This document shows positions 19,727 to 28,357 of a stretch of 64,000 nt of DNA, one piece after another (the first letter of the stretch is position 1; the number at the start of each line of letters is the position of its first letter). Source of the DNA: Rhodoblastus sp963710275 (GTDB lineage Bacteria > Pseudomonadota > Alphaproteobacteria > Rhizobiales > Beijerinckiaceae); NCBI GenBank assembly GCA_963710275.1, contig CAVPZS010000001.1:38819-102818 (forward strand), in the 5' to 3' direction. The position numbers and the translations under genes were made by a program. The notes beneath the pieces are model-generated. The model worked only from the letters and a program-made list of their open reading frames with translations. It was not told the origin of the DNA and searched no databases.

Positions 19727-21172
19727 TCCGGCGCCCGCGGTCCACAAATATTGCGCCGCATAGGCGCGCCAGGGGCGCCAGCGTTCCGCCCGGGCGAGCA
19801 GGTCGCGCGGCTTGGGCCTCACGCCGTTTTCGGCCATGGCGCGCAGCAGGCCGATGTCGGAGGCTGGAAAGGCGTCAGGCTCCCGCAGCAGGCGCAGGGC
19901 GATGTAATGCGCCGTCCAGTCGCCAATTCCCGGCAGCGCGCAAAATTGCGCGACGGCGTCCTCGAGGGACCGTCCCGCGGTAAAAATCTGTGGATCCTCG
20001 GCGATAGCCGCCGCCAGTCGCGACAGGGTCGTCGCTCGGCTGCGCGGCATGCCCAGGGTCGAGAGATCGGCTTCGGCCAGAGCGGCTGACTCGGGAAAGA
20101 CGTGGGTGAGGACGGGATCGGCGCATCGCAGCCTTTCGCCGTACCGCGCCGCCAGTTTTCCGGCGAGGTTAGCTGCGGCGGCGACGCTCACCTGCTGGCC
20201 GAGGATCGCGCGGATGGCCAGTTCGAACCCGTCCCAGGCGCCGGGAAGGCGCAAGCCCGGCCGGCTGGAGACGAGGGGCGCCAGTAGTGGATCCTTGCCC
20301 AGATCGCGTGCAACCATCTCGGGGTCGGCGGCGAGATCGAACACGCGGCGCAGGCGGGCGATGATGTTGGGCAGCGCCGACAGTTTGCCAAACCGCACGC
20401 AGACCCGCAGCGCGTTCGTGCCTCCCGGCTGCGCCGAGATCGTCCCGTGCTCGCCCTGCCAGGCGATGGCGCGCCGCCAGACGCCGTCCTCGACGCATTC
20501 AACTCCCCTGATCGCGCGGGCGCGCAGGAAGGCCAGCATGGCCTCCCAGTCATAGGGCGGCCGGTAGGGCAGCAACAGGGTCGTCTCGCCCGGCGCGGAG
20601 GCGGCGCCGACGGCGGCCGAGCGGCGCATCGCCGTCGGTGGCCGCTGGTACAAGGCCAGGAAGGTCTCGTTAAAGCGACGCAGGCTGCCAAAACCGGCGG
20701 CGGCGGCGATCTCGGTCATGGTCAGCGAAGTGTCGACGATCAATTGCCGCGCCAGCAATATGCGGCGGGTCTGGGCGACGGCGACCGGCGAGGCGCCGAG
20801 ATGGCGCCGGAACAGGCGGCGCAGCTGCCGCTCGCCCACGCCGAGACGGCAGGCCAGTGCGTCGACGCCCGCCTCGTCCAGCGCGCCGAGCTCGATCAGC
20901 GCGAGCGCCCGCGACACCGTGTTGGACGATCCGCGCCAGGCGCCGAGATCTGGCGCGGTTTCCGGCCGGCAGCGCAGGCACGGGCGGAACCCGGCCTCCT
21001 GCGCCGCCGCAGCGCTCGGAAAGAACGTGACGTTTTCCGAACGCGGCGTCCGCGCCGGGCAGATCGGGCGGCAATAGATGCCGGTCGTCCTGACGCCGGT
21101 GAAAAAACGGCCGTCGAAGCGTGGGTCGCGGGCGCTGATCGCGCGGTAGCAGGCGTCGTGGTCGAGGTCCAT
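19664..21172 (-). CDS. alkA: Ada-type sensor/AraC/AlkA 3-methyladenine DNA glycosylase
   Basis: A 502-residue multidomain DNA alkylation repair protein. Residues 1-75 are the Ada zinc domain with Cys34, Cys38, Cys65 and Cys68, one of which accepts methyl groups from phosphotriesters in Ada proteins. About 85-185 is an AraC-type helix-turn-helix (GFGSLRRFNETFLALYQRPP). About 200 to the end is AlkA, with the helix-hairpin-helix LPGIGDWTAHYIALR and the catalytic Asp in FPASDIGLL. It probably both activates the alkylation response and removes alkylated bases. Divergent from ogt, with a long inverted repeat between them. Confidence 0.93.
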   Translation of the reverse strand: MDLDHDACYRAISARDPRFDGRFFTGVRTTGIYCRPICPARTPRSENVTFFPSAAAAQEAGFRPCLRCRPETAPDLGAWRGSSNTVSRALALIELGALDEAGVDALACRLGVGERQLRRLFRRHLGASPVAVAQTRRILLARQLIVDTSLTMTEIAAAAGFGSLRRFNETFLALYQRPPTAMRRSAAVGAASAPGETTLLLPYRPPYDWEAMLAFLRARAIRGVECVEDGVWRRAIAWQGEHGTISAQPGGTNALRVCVRFGKLSALPNIIARLRRVFDLAADPEMVARDLGKDPLLAPLVSSRPGLRLPGAWDGFELAIRAILGQQVSVAAAANLAGKLAARYGERLRCADPVLTHVFPESAALAEADLSTLGMPRSRATTLSRLAAAIAEDPQIFTAGRSLEDAVAQFCALPGIGDWTAHYIALRLLREPDAFPASDIGLLRAMAENGVRPKPRDLLARAERWRPWRAYAAQYLWTAGAGSVADKRLEAARKHALAVESH

Positions 21173-21204
21173 TCAAATAGTCTACACCCGGGGCCGACCG
21201 GCGC

Positions 21205-21256
21205 CTCGCGGTTTTCGGACATGGTCATGACTGCGACCACGTCCGAAAACCGCGAG
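21205..21256. promoter_or_regulatory. long inverted repeat between divergent alkylation-repair genes
   Basis: Two 22-base arms with one mismatch around an 8-base centre; the outer 16 bases (CTCGCGGTTTTCGGAC and its complement) match perfectly. It lies 32 bases from both the Ada-AlkA start and the ogt start, so it could be a shared operator or a leader hairpin in both transcripts. An Ada-like activator binding here is an inference. Confidence 0.6.
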
Positions 21257-21288
21257 ACAGTTTGATCTGGCGCGGCTAGCATCAGGAC

Positions 21289-21804
21289 ATGACAAACCTT
21301 CTCTTTTTCATCGAACATGCGCCGACGCCGACCGGCCCCATGCGGATCGTGACCGACAGCGAAGGCCAGCTCCGCGCCCTGGATTGGGATGACCACGAGG
21401 ATCGCCTGAACCGGCTCCTGCGCATGCATTACGGAACGGGCTTTCGTCTCGAGCCGGGCTCCGAAACATCAACGGCGCGGCGCGCGCTCGACGCCTATTT
21501 TGGCGGCCAGCTTTCCGCGATCGACGCGTTGCCGGTCGCCACCGGCGGCACCGAGTTCCAGCGCCAGGTCTGGGCCGCCCTGCGCGGCATACGCGCGGGC
21601 GAAACAGCGAGCTACGGACGTCTGGCGGCGCGGATCGGCCGGGACAAGGCCGTGCGCGCGGTGGGCATGGCCAATAACAAGAACCCGATCGCCATCGTCG
21701 TGCCCTGCCACCGGGTGATCGGCGCCGATGGCGGCCTGACTGGCTATGGCGGCGGCCTGGAGCGAAAACTCTGGCTGCTGCGCCATGAGGGCGCGCTGCT
21801 CTAG
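21289..21804 (+). CDS. ogt: methylated-DNA-protein cysteine methyltransferase
   Basis: A 171-residue suicide enzyme moving the O6-methyl of guanine to its own cysteine. The active-site motif IVVPCHRVIGADG is intact near residue 143; the preceding helix-turn-helix region reads ETASYGRLAARIGRDKAVRAVGMANNKNP, and the Asn hinge is present. It complements the neighbouring Ada-AlkA protein, which has the Ada sensor but no such domain. Divergent promoters share the 21205-21256 inverted repeat. It ends 7 bases from the convergent enoyl-CoA hydratase. Confidence 0.95.
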   Translation: MTNLLFFIEHAPTPTGPMRIVTDSEGQLRALDWDDHEDRLNRLLRMHYGTGFRLEPGSETSTARRALDAYFGGQLSAIDALPVATGGTEFQRQVWAALRGIRAGETASYGRLAARIGRDKAVRAVGMANNKNPIAIVVPCHRVIGADGGLTGYGGGLERKLWLLRHEGALL

Positions 21805-21811
21805 GCGCGCC

Positions 21812-22597
21812 CTACTGCATCCACTTCGGGCGCCGCTTGTCCAGGAAGGCGGCGAGTCCTTCCTTCGCCTCGTCCGTGGCGCGCAAATGCGCGATCCGCC
21901 GCGCCGTTTCGTTGATCAGCGCATTGTCGATCGGCGCGCCTGCGATGTCGCGGATCAGCGCCTTGGCCGCCGTCGTCGCATGGGGGCCGGCGTGCAGCAG
22001 CGCTTCGACCAACTTGGCTATGGTCGAGTTGAGTTTTTCCGTTTCGACCGCTTCATGCACGAGCCCGATTTCGCGGGCGCGCGGGGCGGCAATGGCTTCC
22101 GCCGTCTGGAAATAGCGGAGGGCTTGTCGCGGGCCGATGGCGCGCAGCACATAGGGGCTGATCGTCGCGGGAATGAGGCCGAAGCGGACTTCCGAGGTCG
22201 CGAAGCTCGCCGACCGCGTCGCCACGCAGATATCGCAGGCCGCGGCGGCGCCCAGGCCGGCGCCAAAGGCCGCGCCCTGGACCCGGGCGATGGTCGGCTG
22301 GCGCATATCCGCCAGTAGCCGCAGCATTTCCGCGAGACGCTTGCCCTCGTCGAAATTGTCTTCGAAATTCCTGTCGGTTGTCTGTTTCATCCAGCCGAGA
22401 TCGGCGCCGGCGGAAAAATTCTTGCCGACACCGGCGAGAATGACGACGCGGACATCCTGATCGCCGTCGAGCGCGCGCAAGGCGTTGGTCAAGTCCTCGA
22501 TCAGTTGCGCGTCGAACGCGTTATGCCGTTCGGGACAATTCATCCACACCGTCGCCACGCTGGCTTTGCGGTCGATTTTGAGGCTGGCGAATTTCAT
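21812..22597 (-). CDS. enoyl-CoA hydratase/isomerase, methylglutaconyl-CoA hydratase-like
   Basis: A 261-residue crotonase-fold protein. The oxyanion-hole signatures are GKNFSAGADLGWMK (about 57-70) and RVQGAAFGAGLGAAAACDI (about 104-122); the catalytic region is ATSEVRFGLIPATISPYVL. The SAGADLGWM pattern and overall alignment resemble methylglutaconyl-CoA hydratases of leucine breakdown, but no other leucine-pathway gene lies nearby, so a general enoyl-CoA hydratase is possible. Single gene on the minus strand. Confidence 0.85.
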   Translation of the reverse strand: MKFASLKIDRKASVATVWMNCPERHNAFDAQLIEDLTNALRALDGDQDVRVVILAGVGKNFSAGADLGWMKQTTDRNFEDNFDEGKRLAEMLRLLADMRQPTIARVQGAAFGAGLGAAAACDICVATRSASFATSEVRFGLIPATISPYVLRAIGPRQALRYFQTAEAIAAPRAREIGLVHEAVETEKLNSTIAKLVEALLHAGPHATTAAKALIRDIAGAPIDNALINETARRIAHLRATDEAKEGLAAFLDKRRPKWMQ

Positions 22598-22725
22598 GGC
22601 GTTTCCGGTTCATTCGACGAGCGCGCGCGGGTCGTTGCGCATAGGATTGAAGACAAAGGACGATCAGCGCTCTTTTTACTCTTGCCCAGCGTAGAGCGGC
22701 GCGCGGCGTCCTGTCCAGCCCGGCC

Positions 22726-23304
22726 CTAAAATCCGCCGTCCTTCATGGCCTGGTCGACTCTGGTCTGGAACAGGGAATCGTCGCCCTTGGCGAGCACGTC
22801 GGCATATTGCGCCAGGGCGCCGCATAAGAGCTCGACCCAAGGCCGCTCCGCCTTGGCGAAATCGCTCAGCACGTAATTATGGACCATGGCCTTGTCGCCG
22901 GGATGGCCGATTCCGAGCCGCACCCGCTTGTAATCATTGCCCATATGTGCGGTGATCGAGCGGAGGCCGTTGTGGCCGGCGTTGCCGCCTCCGAGCTTCA
23001 CCCGTATTTTTCCGGGCGCGAGGTCGAGTTCGTCATGCAGCACGATGATGTCGCCGACGTCGATCTTGTGGAAGCGCGCGGCCTCGGCGACGGCGCGGCC
23101 GCTCTCGTTCATGTAAGTGTCGGGCTTGAGGAGGATGGCGCGTTCCAGCCCGAGCCGCGCCTCGCTGGTCTCGCCCTGGAACTTCTTGCGGAAGGGCGCG
23201 GCGTTGCAGGCGCGGGCGATGGCCTCGAGCGCCATGAAGCCGATGTTATGGCGGTTGCCGGCATAGGCTTTGCCGGGGTTTCCCAGTCCGACCAGCAGCA
23301 GCAT
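22726..23304 (-). CDS. pth: peptidyl-tRNA hydrolase
   Basis: A 192-residue essential esterase freeing tRNA from prematurely released peptidyl-tRNA. The family motifs are complete: LVGLGNPGKAYAGNRHNIGFMA at the N-terminus with the active-site His in RHNIG, PDTYMNESGRAV, IVLHDELDLAPGKIRVKLGGGNAGHNGLRSI with the catalytic Asp, and RLGIGHPG. It lies directly downstream of rplY on the same strand, the usual alphaproteobacterial pair, with a hairpin between. Confidence 0.97.
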   Translation of the reverse strand: MLLLVGLGNPGKAYAGNRHNIGFMALEAIARACNAAPFRKKFQGETSEARLGLERAILLKPDTYMNESGRAVAEAARFHKIDVGDIIVLHDELDLAPGKIRVKLGGGNAGHNGLRSITAHMGNDYKRVRLGIGHPGDKAMVHNYVLSDFAKAERPWVELLCGALAQYADVLAKGDDSLFQTRVDQAMKDGGF

Positions 23305-23343
23305 GAATCCAGCCTCTTGGAAAACATTGGAGCAGAAACAGAA

Positions 23344-23364
23344 CCGCCCGCGCGAGGCGGGCGG
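23344..23364 (-). terminator. intercistronic hairpin between rplY and pth
   Basis: Perfect 8-bp inverted repeat (CCGCCCGC / GCGGGCGG) with a 5-base loop, between rplY and pth on the minus strand. No T-run, so it probably attenuates rather than fully stops transcription. Confidence 0.45.
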
Positions 23365-23386
23365 CTCAATCAGATATTCAGACCAA

Positions 23387-24037
23387 TCACTTCTTCGGAG
23401 CGGCCTTGCCCTTGGCGGGCGCTGCCGCCGCTGCAGCCGCCGCGGCGGCGTCCGCAGCCGCCGCCTCGGCGCCGCCAGCCGGCGGCGAGATGGTGACGAT
23501 GGTGAAGTTGGAGCGATCGACCGGGGTCACGTTCTCCGGCAGCTTCACCGCGCTGATGTGCAGCGAATCGTTGAAGTCGAGGCCGGTGAGGTCGGCGATG
23601 ACGGATTCCGGGATGTTATCGGCGGGAACCAGCAGTTCGATCGTGTGCAGCACGATGTTGATCGAACCGCCGCGCTTGATGCCGGGAGCCGCTTCCTGGT
23701 TCTGGAAGTGCACGGGCACGTTGACCTTGAGGCGCGAGCCGGCCTTGAGGCGCAGGAAGTCGACGTGCAGCGGGGTGTCCTTGACCACGTCGAGCTGGTA
23801 GTCGCGCGGAATGGCGCGCTCTTTTTTGCCGTCGATGTCGATCTCGAAGATCGTGGTCAGGAAGTGGCCCGCGTAAATCAGCTTGTTGAGGTCGCGGTAG
23901 GAGAGCGTGATCGGGGTCGGCGCTTCGCCGCCGCCATAGATAACGCCTGGAATCTTGCCTTCACGACGAACGCTGCGGGCGGCCCCCTTGCCTGTCCCGC
24001 TGCGAACCGTGGCGGCGAGGGTCTTGATCTCGGCCAT
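23387..24037 (-). CDS. rplY: 50S ribosomal protein L25/general stress protein Ctc
   Basis: A 216-residue long form of L25, which binds 5S rRNA. The N-terminal L25 domain has RSGTGKGAARSVRREGKIPGVIYGG; the C-terminal TL5/Ctc domain includes HVDFLRLKAGSRLKVNVPV and FQNQEAAPGIKRGGSINIVLH. The tail from about residue 185 is an Ala/Lys-rich extension (poly-Ala broken by Asp, Pro and Lys) typical of alphaproteobacterial forms. Forms an operon with pth downstream. Confidence 0.96.
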   Translation of the reverse strand: MAEIKTLAATVRSGTGKGAARSVRREGKIPGVIYGGGEAPTPITLSYRDLNKLIYAGHFLTTIFEIDIDGKKERAIPRDYQLDVVKDTPLHVDFLRLKAGSRLKVNVPVHFQNQEAAPGIKRGGSINIVLHTIELLVPADNIPESVIADLTGLDFNDSLHISAVKLPENVTPVDRSNFTIVTISPPAGGAEAAAADAAAAAAAAAAPAKGKAAPKK

Positions 24038-24434
24038 GGGTTCTATCCTTTAGATGACGCGCTCACGCCTCCAGGGGTGTCGGAAACGAACGCGAAGCGG
24101 GGCTTATAAGGGCGGAAGGGCATTTGTGCAAGCAATTCCGCTCGTTTGAGCGCTGTGGACGCGCCGCCCGCGCGCAACCCCGGATGTTCTCATTCTATCT
24201 CGGCGCGCGCCTGCGAGATTATGCAAGTTCCTGCATAATTTCCGGCGCGGCGCCTTTTGCGCGTCCTTTGTTCACGGCGGCCGCCGCCGCGATGGCGAAG
24301 GGGAGGGCGCAACGCCGGGATTTCCTGCATATTTTCAAGCATGCGCCCGCAAGTTCGAGCTTGCCGGAACGGCCGCCATGCCCCACATTTCCTGAAAGAC
24401 CGAAAGCCGTCCAAGGCGATAGCGGACAGACCTC
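24038..24434. other. divergent intergenic region, rplY / moaA
   Basis: About 400 bases between divergent genes with no supported gene. It must contain both promoters. I see no clear molybdenum-cofactor riboswitch or other recognisable structure. Confidence 0.35.
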
Positions 24435-25472
24435 ATGCAGCCACATACGCCAGAAGCCGCCGCCGCCCTCTCCGATCGTCCGCTGGTGGATTCCTTCGCC
24501 CGGCGCGTGGACTATATCCGCGTTTCCGTCACCGACCGGTGCGATTTCCGATGCGCCTATTGCATGTCGGAACACATGAACTTCCTCCCCAAGGCTGAGT
24601 TGCTGACGCTCGAGGAGCTGGAGCGCGTCTGCGCCGCCTTCGTGTCGCGCGGCGTCAGCAAGATACGGCTGACCGGCGGCGAGCCTCTGGTGCGGCGCAA
24701 TGTGATGCAATTGTTCCGGCGACTGTCCCTCCTGATCGGCTCCGGGGCCCTGCGCGAGCTCACCCTGACCACCAATGGATCGCAATTGGCGCGGTTCGCC
24801 GGGGAACTCGCCGATTGCGGCGTCAAGCGGATCAATGTTTCGCTCGATACGCTGGATGCGGATAAATTTCGCGCGATCACGCGATGGGGCGAATTTTCCC
24901 GCGTCATCGCCGGCATCGACGCGGCGCAGGAGGCAGGCCTCAAGGTGAAGATCAACGCCGTCGCCTACAAGGGCGCCAACGACGGCGAGTATTTGCGCCT
25001 GGTCGAATGGGCGCATGGCCGCGGCATGGATATTTGCTTCATCGAAGCCATGCCGCTCGGCGACGACGCCTTCGGCAATATCGAGCATTTCCTTTCACTC
25101 GACGAGGTCACTCAGACCCTGGCCGAGCGACTGACGCTCACCCCCATCGCCTTTTCCACCGGCGGCCCTGCGCGCTATGTGGAGGCCAAGGAGACGGGAG
25201 GCCGCATCGGCTTCATCACGCCGCTCAGCAATCACTTCTGCGATACCTGCAATCGTGTGCGGGTCACCTGCACCGGAGCGCTTTACACTTGCCTCGGGCA
25301 AGAGGACCAGACCGATCTGCGCGGGCCGTTGCGCGCGTCCGACTCGGACGAGGCCCTGCACGCGGCCATTGAAAACGCCATTGCGCGCAAGAAACGCGGC
25401 CATGATTTCCTGGCGCAGGCTGTTGGCGCGCTGGCGCCGCACCGGCGGCACATGAATTTGACCGGCGGCTGA
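24435..25472 (+). CDS. moaA: GTP 3',8-cyclase (MoaA)
   Basis: A 345-residue radical-SAM enzyme performing the first step of molybdenum cofactor synthesis, converting GTP to 3',8-cyclo-GTP. The N-terminal 4Fe-4S motif is CDFRCAYC (Cys36, 40, 43). The C-terminal second cluster is CDTCNRVRVTCTGALYTC. The chain ends in the Gly-Gly tail MNLTGG needed for activity. It is followed by XdhC-like and MocA-like genes, all serving a molybdoenzyme such as the iorAB product beside them. Confidence 0.96.
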   Translation: MQPHTPEAAAALSDRPLVDSFARRVDYIRVSVTDRCDFRCAYCMSEHMNFLPKAELLTLEELERVCAAFVSRGVSKIRLTGGEPLVRRNVMQLFRRLSLLIGSGALRELTLTTNGSQLARFAGELADCGVKRINVSLDTLDADKFRAITRWGEFSRVIAGIDAAQEAGLKVKINAVAYKGANDGEYLRLVEWAHGRGMDICFIEAMPLGDDAFGNIEHFLSLDEVTQTLAERLTLTPIAFSTGGPARYVEAKETGGRIGFITPLSNHFCDTCNRVRVTCTGALYTCLGQEDQTDLRGPLRASDSDEALHAAIENAIARKKRGHDFLAQAVGALAPHRRHMNLTGG

Positions 25473-25608
25473 CGGATATCGGGCAGGGCGCTCCCGTAAC
25501 CCATTGACAGCCTGCGACTGGGCGACAAGACTTCGAAAAAACAAAACGCCTCGGGAGGCGCTTCATGAAGACCTATTGCGTCGGATTCGACGCCGCGACC
25601 GTCCGGCG

Positions 25609-26634
25609 ATGAGCGACGTCGCCGCAATCTTGACCCGCGCCGCGGAGTGGCGCCGCTCGGGACGACAGGTGGCGATCGCGACGGTCATCCACACCTGGGG
25701 ATCGTCGCCGCGGCCCGTAGGCTCGAAGCTGATCGTCGACGAAGACGCGAATTTTCTCGGCTCCGTCTCTGGCGGTTGCGTCGAAGGCGCCGTGATCGAA
25801 GCGGCCCTGGATGTTCTCGAAAGCGGCCGGCCTGCGTTGCTCGATTTCGGCGTCGCCGACGAGAAAGCCTGGACGGTCGGGCTTTCTTGCGGCGGTAAGA
25901 TATCGATCGCCATTGAACGCCTTGACGATGTCGACGACGTCGAAAACGCGCTCGCGGACCTGCGTGCGGGGCGCGAGGTGGCGATGGCGACGAGGCTGGC
26001 GACCGGCGAAAGGGGCCGCCTGGACCAGATCGATGCGAGGGGGCGTCTGCGCGAGGAAACGGTCGACGCCTTGCGTAGCGCCGGGTCTGAAAAAAGCAGC
26101 CGCCGCGTCGAGACGCCGGACGGCGCGTTCTTTATCGAATTCTGGCGCCCCTCGCTGCGCCTTGTGCTGATCGGCGCCGTTCACATCGCGCAAGCCTTGG
26201 CGCCGATCGCCGAGGCCTGCGGTTATGAAACGATCGTCATCGATCCGCGCGGCGCCTTCGCATCGCCCGAACGTTTTCCCGACGTCCGCCTCCTGGCGCA
26301 ATGGCCGGACGATGTCCTTCCCGAAATCGGGCTGGACGCGGGCTGCGCCCTGGTCGCGCTCACGCACGATCCCAAGATCGACGACCGCGCGCTTGGCGTC
26401 GCCTTGCGGAGCAAGGCCTTTTACATCGGCGCGCTCGGCTCGCGCAAAACGGCGGACCAGCGCGTGGAGCGGCTTAAAGCCCAGGGTTTCGGCGCCGACG
26501 AAATCGCCCGCATTCACGGTCCTGTCGGGATCGACATCGGGGCCGTCAGCCCAGCCGAAATCGCGCTCTCGATCATGGCGGAGATCACGCAGAACCTGCG
26601 CCGGCGGGCGTCTGCTGTCCGAAAGGTGGCCTGA
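25609..26634 (+). CDS. XdhC/CoxI family molybdoenzyme maturation factor
   Basis: A 341-residue protein of the XdhC/CoxI group, which binds and sulfurates the molybdenum cofactor before insertion into xanthine-oxidase-family enzymes. The N-terminal domain carries VIHTWGSSPRPVGSKLIVDE and SVSGGCVEGAV; the C-terminal Rossmann domain begins LVLIGAVHIAQALAP and contains YIGALGSRKTADQRVERL. Start 25609 is used because the family begins there; an in-frame extension upstream to 25504 is not supported. Its stop overlaps the next ATG (TGATG), giving translational coupling. Confidence 0.9.
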   Translation: MSDVAAILTRAAEWRRSGRQVAIATVIHTWGSSPRPVGSKLIVDEDANFLGSVSGGCVEGAVIEAALDVLESGRPALLDFGVADEKAWTVGLSCGGKISIAIERLDDVDDVENALADLRAGREVAMATRLATGERGRLDQIDARGRLREETVDALRSAGSEKSSRRVETPDGAFFIEFWRPSLRLVLIGAVHIAQALAPIAEACGYETIVIDPRGAFASPERFPDVRLLAQWPDDVLPEIGLDAGCALVALTHDPKIDDRALGVALRSKAFYIGALGSRKTADQRVERLKAQGFGADEIARIHGPVGIDIGAVSPAEIALSIMAEITQNLRRRASAVRKVA

Positions 26635-28253
26635 TGCGCTATGACGAGGTGCAACCTGCGCTCGCGGAAAACACGCTATTGGCGCATAGCCTGCAGGTCG
26701 GCGCCCTGCGTCTGCCGAAAGGCAAGAGTCTGACGCGAGATGACGTCTTCGCTCTCGAGGCTGTGGGCTGCGGTCCGATCATGGTCGCCATCCTGGAGCC
26801 TGGCGACGTGCATGAGGACGAGGCCGCGCGCCGCGCCGCCGCTCCGCTGGTCGGCGCCAACCTCGAAGCGCGGCCTGTTCATGGCGGGCGGGTCAATCTC
26901 CACGCGACGACGCGCGGACTGCTGTGCTTCGACGCGGCCGATATCAACGCGCTCAATCTGATCGACGAAGCCATCACCATCGCGACGGCGCCATCGCACG
27001 CCCTGATCGAAGAGGACGAGATCGTCGCCACGATCAAGGTGATCCCCTATGCCGCTCCCGAACAGGCGCTGCAGGCATGGGAAAGCGCGGCGAGGGCGAT
27101 GCGTATTGCCCCGCTTGTCCCTTTGAAAGTCGGCCTGATCCAGACCCGCGCCGGCGCGCTGAAGGAGAGCGTGCTCGACAAGACCGCGCGCATCACCGCC
27201 GCGCGGGTCGAGGCGTTGGGCGGCGCCCTGGTCGGCGAAATTCGAACTGCGCATGAGACGGGACAGTTGGCGCGCGCCATCGACGAACGGTTGGCGGCGG
27301 GCGACGACCTTCTCTTGATCTGCGGCGCGTCAGCCGTGGCCGACCGCCAGGATGTCGGACCCGCGGCGATCGTCGCCAGCGGCGGCGTGATCGATTATTT
27401 CGGCATGCCGGTCGATCCGGGCAATCTGATGCTGACCGCCCGGATCGGCGCTACTCCGGTTCTGGTGATGCCGGGTTGCGCGCGCTCGCCGCAGCCCAAC
27501 GGGTTTGACTTCATCCTGCGCATGGCTTTCGGGCGGGAGCAGATTTCACGCGGCCAAATTGCGCGCATGGGCGTGGGCGGCCTGCTGCGGGAAGCGCTGT
27601 GGCGGCCGGCGCCGCGCTTGCAGACCGAGCCGGTCTCCGCGGACGCCAGGCCGAAGATCGCCGCCGTCATCCTCGCCGCCGGCCGGTCGAGCCGCATGGG
27701 GGCCCACAAACTGACACTGGATCTCGACGGCAAGCCGTTGCTGCGCCACGTCGTGGACAAGGTCAGGCGAAGCGCTTTCCACTCGGTCGCCATGGTGCTC
27801 GGTCATCGCGCGATCGAGACGCGCGCCCTGTTCGAGAACGAGGGCATTGATTTTGTCGTCAACGAACGTTTCGCGGAGGGCCTGTCGACATCTCTGCAAT
27901 GCGGCGTCGCCGCCCTGCCCGAAGACATCGACGGCGCGATGATTTTTCTGGGCGACATGCCCGATGTCGAGCCTGAACTGGTGGCGAGGATGATGGCGGC
28001 CTTCGATCCGGCCAACATGCGCTCCATCGTCACGCCGATGCGCCAGGGACGGCGCGGGCATCCGGTGCTCTGGGCCAAAGCCTTCTTCCCAGCGCTGATC
28101 GAGCGCACCTCCGGCGATTCCGGCGCCCGCCACCTGCTCGGCGAATTCGCCGACTGGGTCGTCGAGGTCGAGGCTGGGGACGACGGCGTGCTGACCGATC
28201 TCGACACGCCTGAGGATTTCTTGCGCCGCCAGGGCCTGCCGCTTTCCGCCTGA
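26634..28253 (+). CDS. MoeA-like/MocA-type molybdenum cofactor cytidylyltransferase fusion
   Basis: A 539-residue two-part protein. Residues 1-335 resemble the molybdopterin-binding (MoeA-like) domain, with GLIQTRAGALKESVLDKT and the LICGASAVADRQDVGPAAI region. Residues about 345-535 form a MobA-like nucleotidyltransferase beginning IAAVILAAGRSSRMGAHK, with GDMPDVEPELV and RGHPVLW, typical of MocA, which makes the cytosine-dinucleotide cofactor of xanthine-oxidase-family enzymes. It overlaps the XdhC-like stop by one base. Convergent with iorB, whose product needs this cofactor. Confidence 0.92.
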   Translation: MRYDEVQPALAENTLLAHSLQVGALRLPKGKSLTRDDVFALEAVGCGPIMVAILEPGDVHEDEAARRAAAPLVGANLEARPVHGGRVNLHATTRGLLCFDAADINALNLIDEAITIATAPSHALIEEDEIVATIKVIPYAAPEQALQAWESAARAMRIAPLVPLKVGLIQTRAGALKESVLDKTARITAARVEALGGALVGEIRTAHETGQLARAIDERLAAGDDLLLICGASAVADRQDVGPAAIVASGGVIDYFGMPVDPGNLMLTARIGATPVLVMPGCARSPQPNGFDFILRMAFGREQISRGQIARMGVGGLLREALWRPAPRLQTEPVSADARPKIAAVILAAGRSSRMGAHKLTLDLDGKPLLRHVVDKVRRSAFHSVAMVLGHRAIETRALFENEGIDFVVNERFAEGLSTSLQCGVAALPEDIDGAMIFLGDMPDVEPELVARMMAAFDPANMRSIVTPMRQGRRGHPVLWAKAFFPALIERTSGDSGARHLLGEFADWVVEVEAGDDGVLTDLDTPEDFLRRQGLPLSA

Positions 28254-28262
28254 ATATGAAAA

Positions 28263-28284
28263 CCGGCGGCTTGGAAGCCGCCGG
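28263..28284. terminator. hairpin downstream of the MocA fusion gene
   Basis: Perfect 10-bp inverted repeat (CCGGCGGCTT / AAGCCGCCGG) with a 2-base centre, 10 bases after the stop. Likely terminator for the plus-strand operon. Confidence 0.6.
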
Positions 28285-28323
28285 CGATTAGCACAAAAGA
28301 GAGCCTTATGCGCGCCTGAAGCA

Positions 28324-28351
28324 CGCCGCCGGGAGGAGAAGCCCGGCGGCG
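28324..28351. terminator. hairpin downstream of iorB
   Basis: Perfect 10-bp inverted repeat (CGCCGCCGGG / CCCGGCGGCG) with an 8-base loop, 7 bases beyond the iorB stop. Likely terminator for the minus-strand operon. Confidence 0.55.
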
Positions 28352-28357
28352 AATGCG

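Noticed and set aside
24240..24434. Molybdenum cofactor riboswitch before moaA
   Set aside because: I could not find the conserved stem-loop pattern; the region is simply GC-rich.
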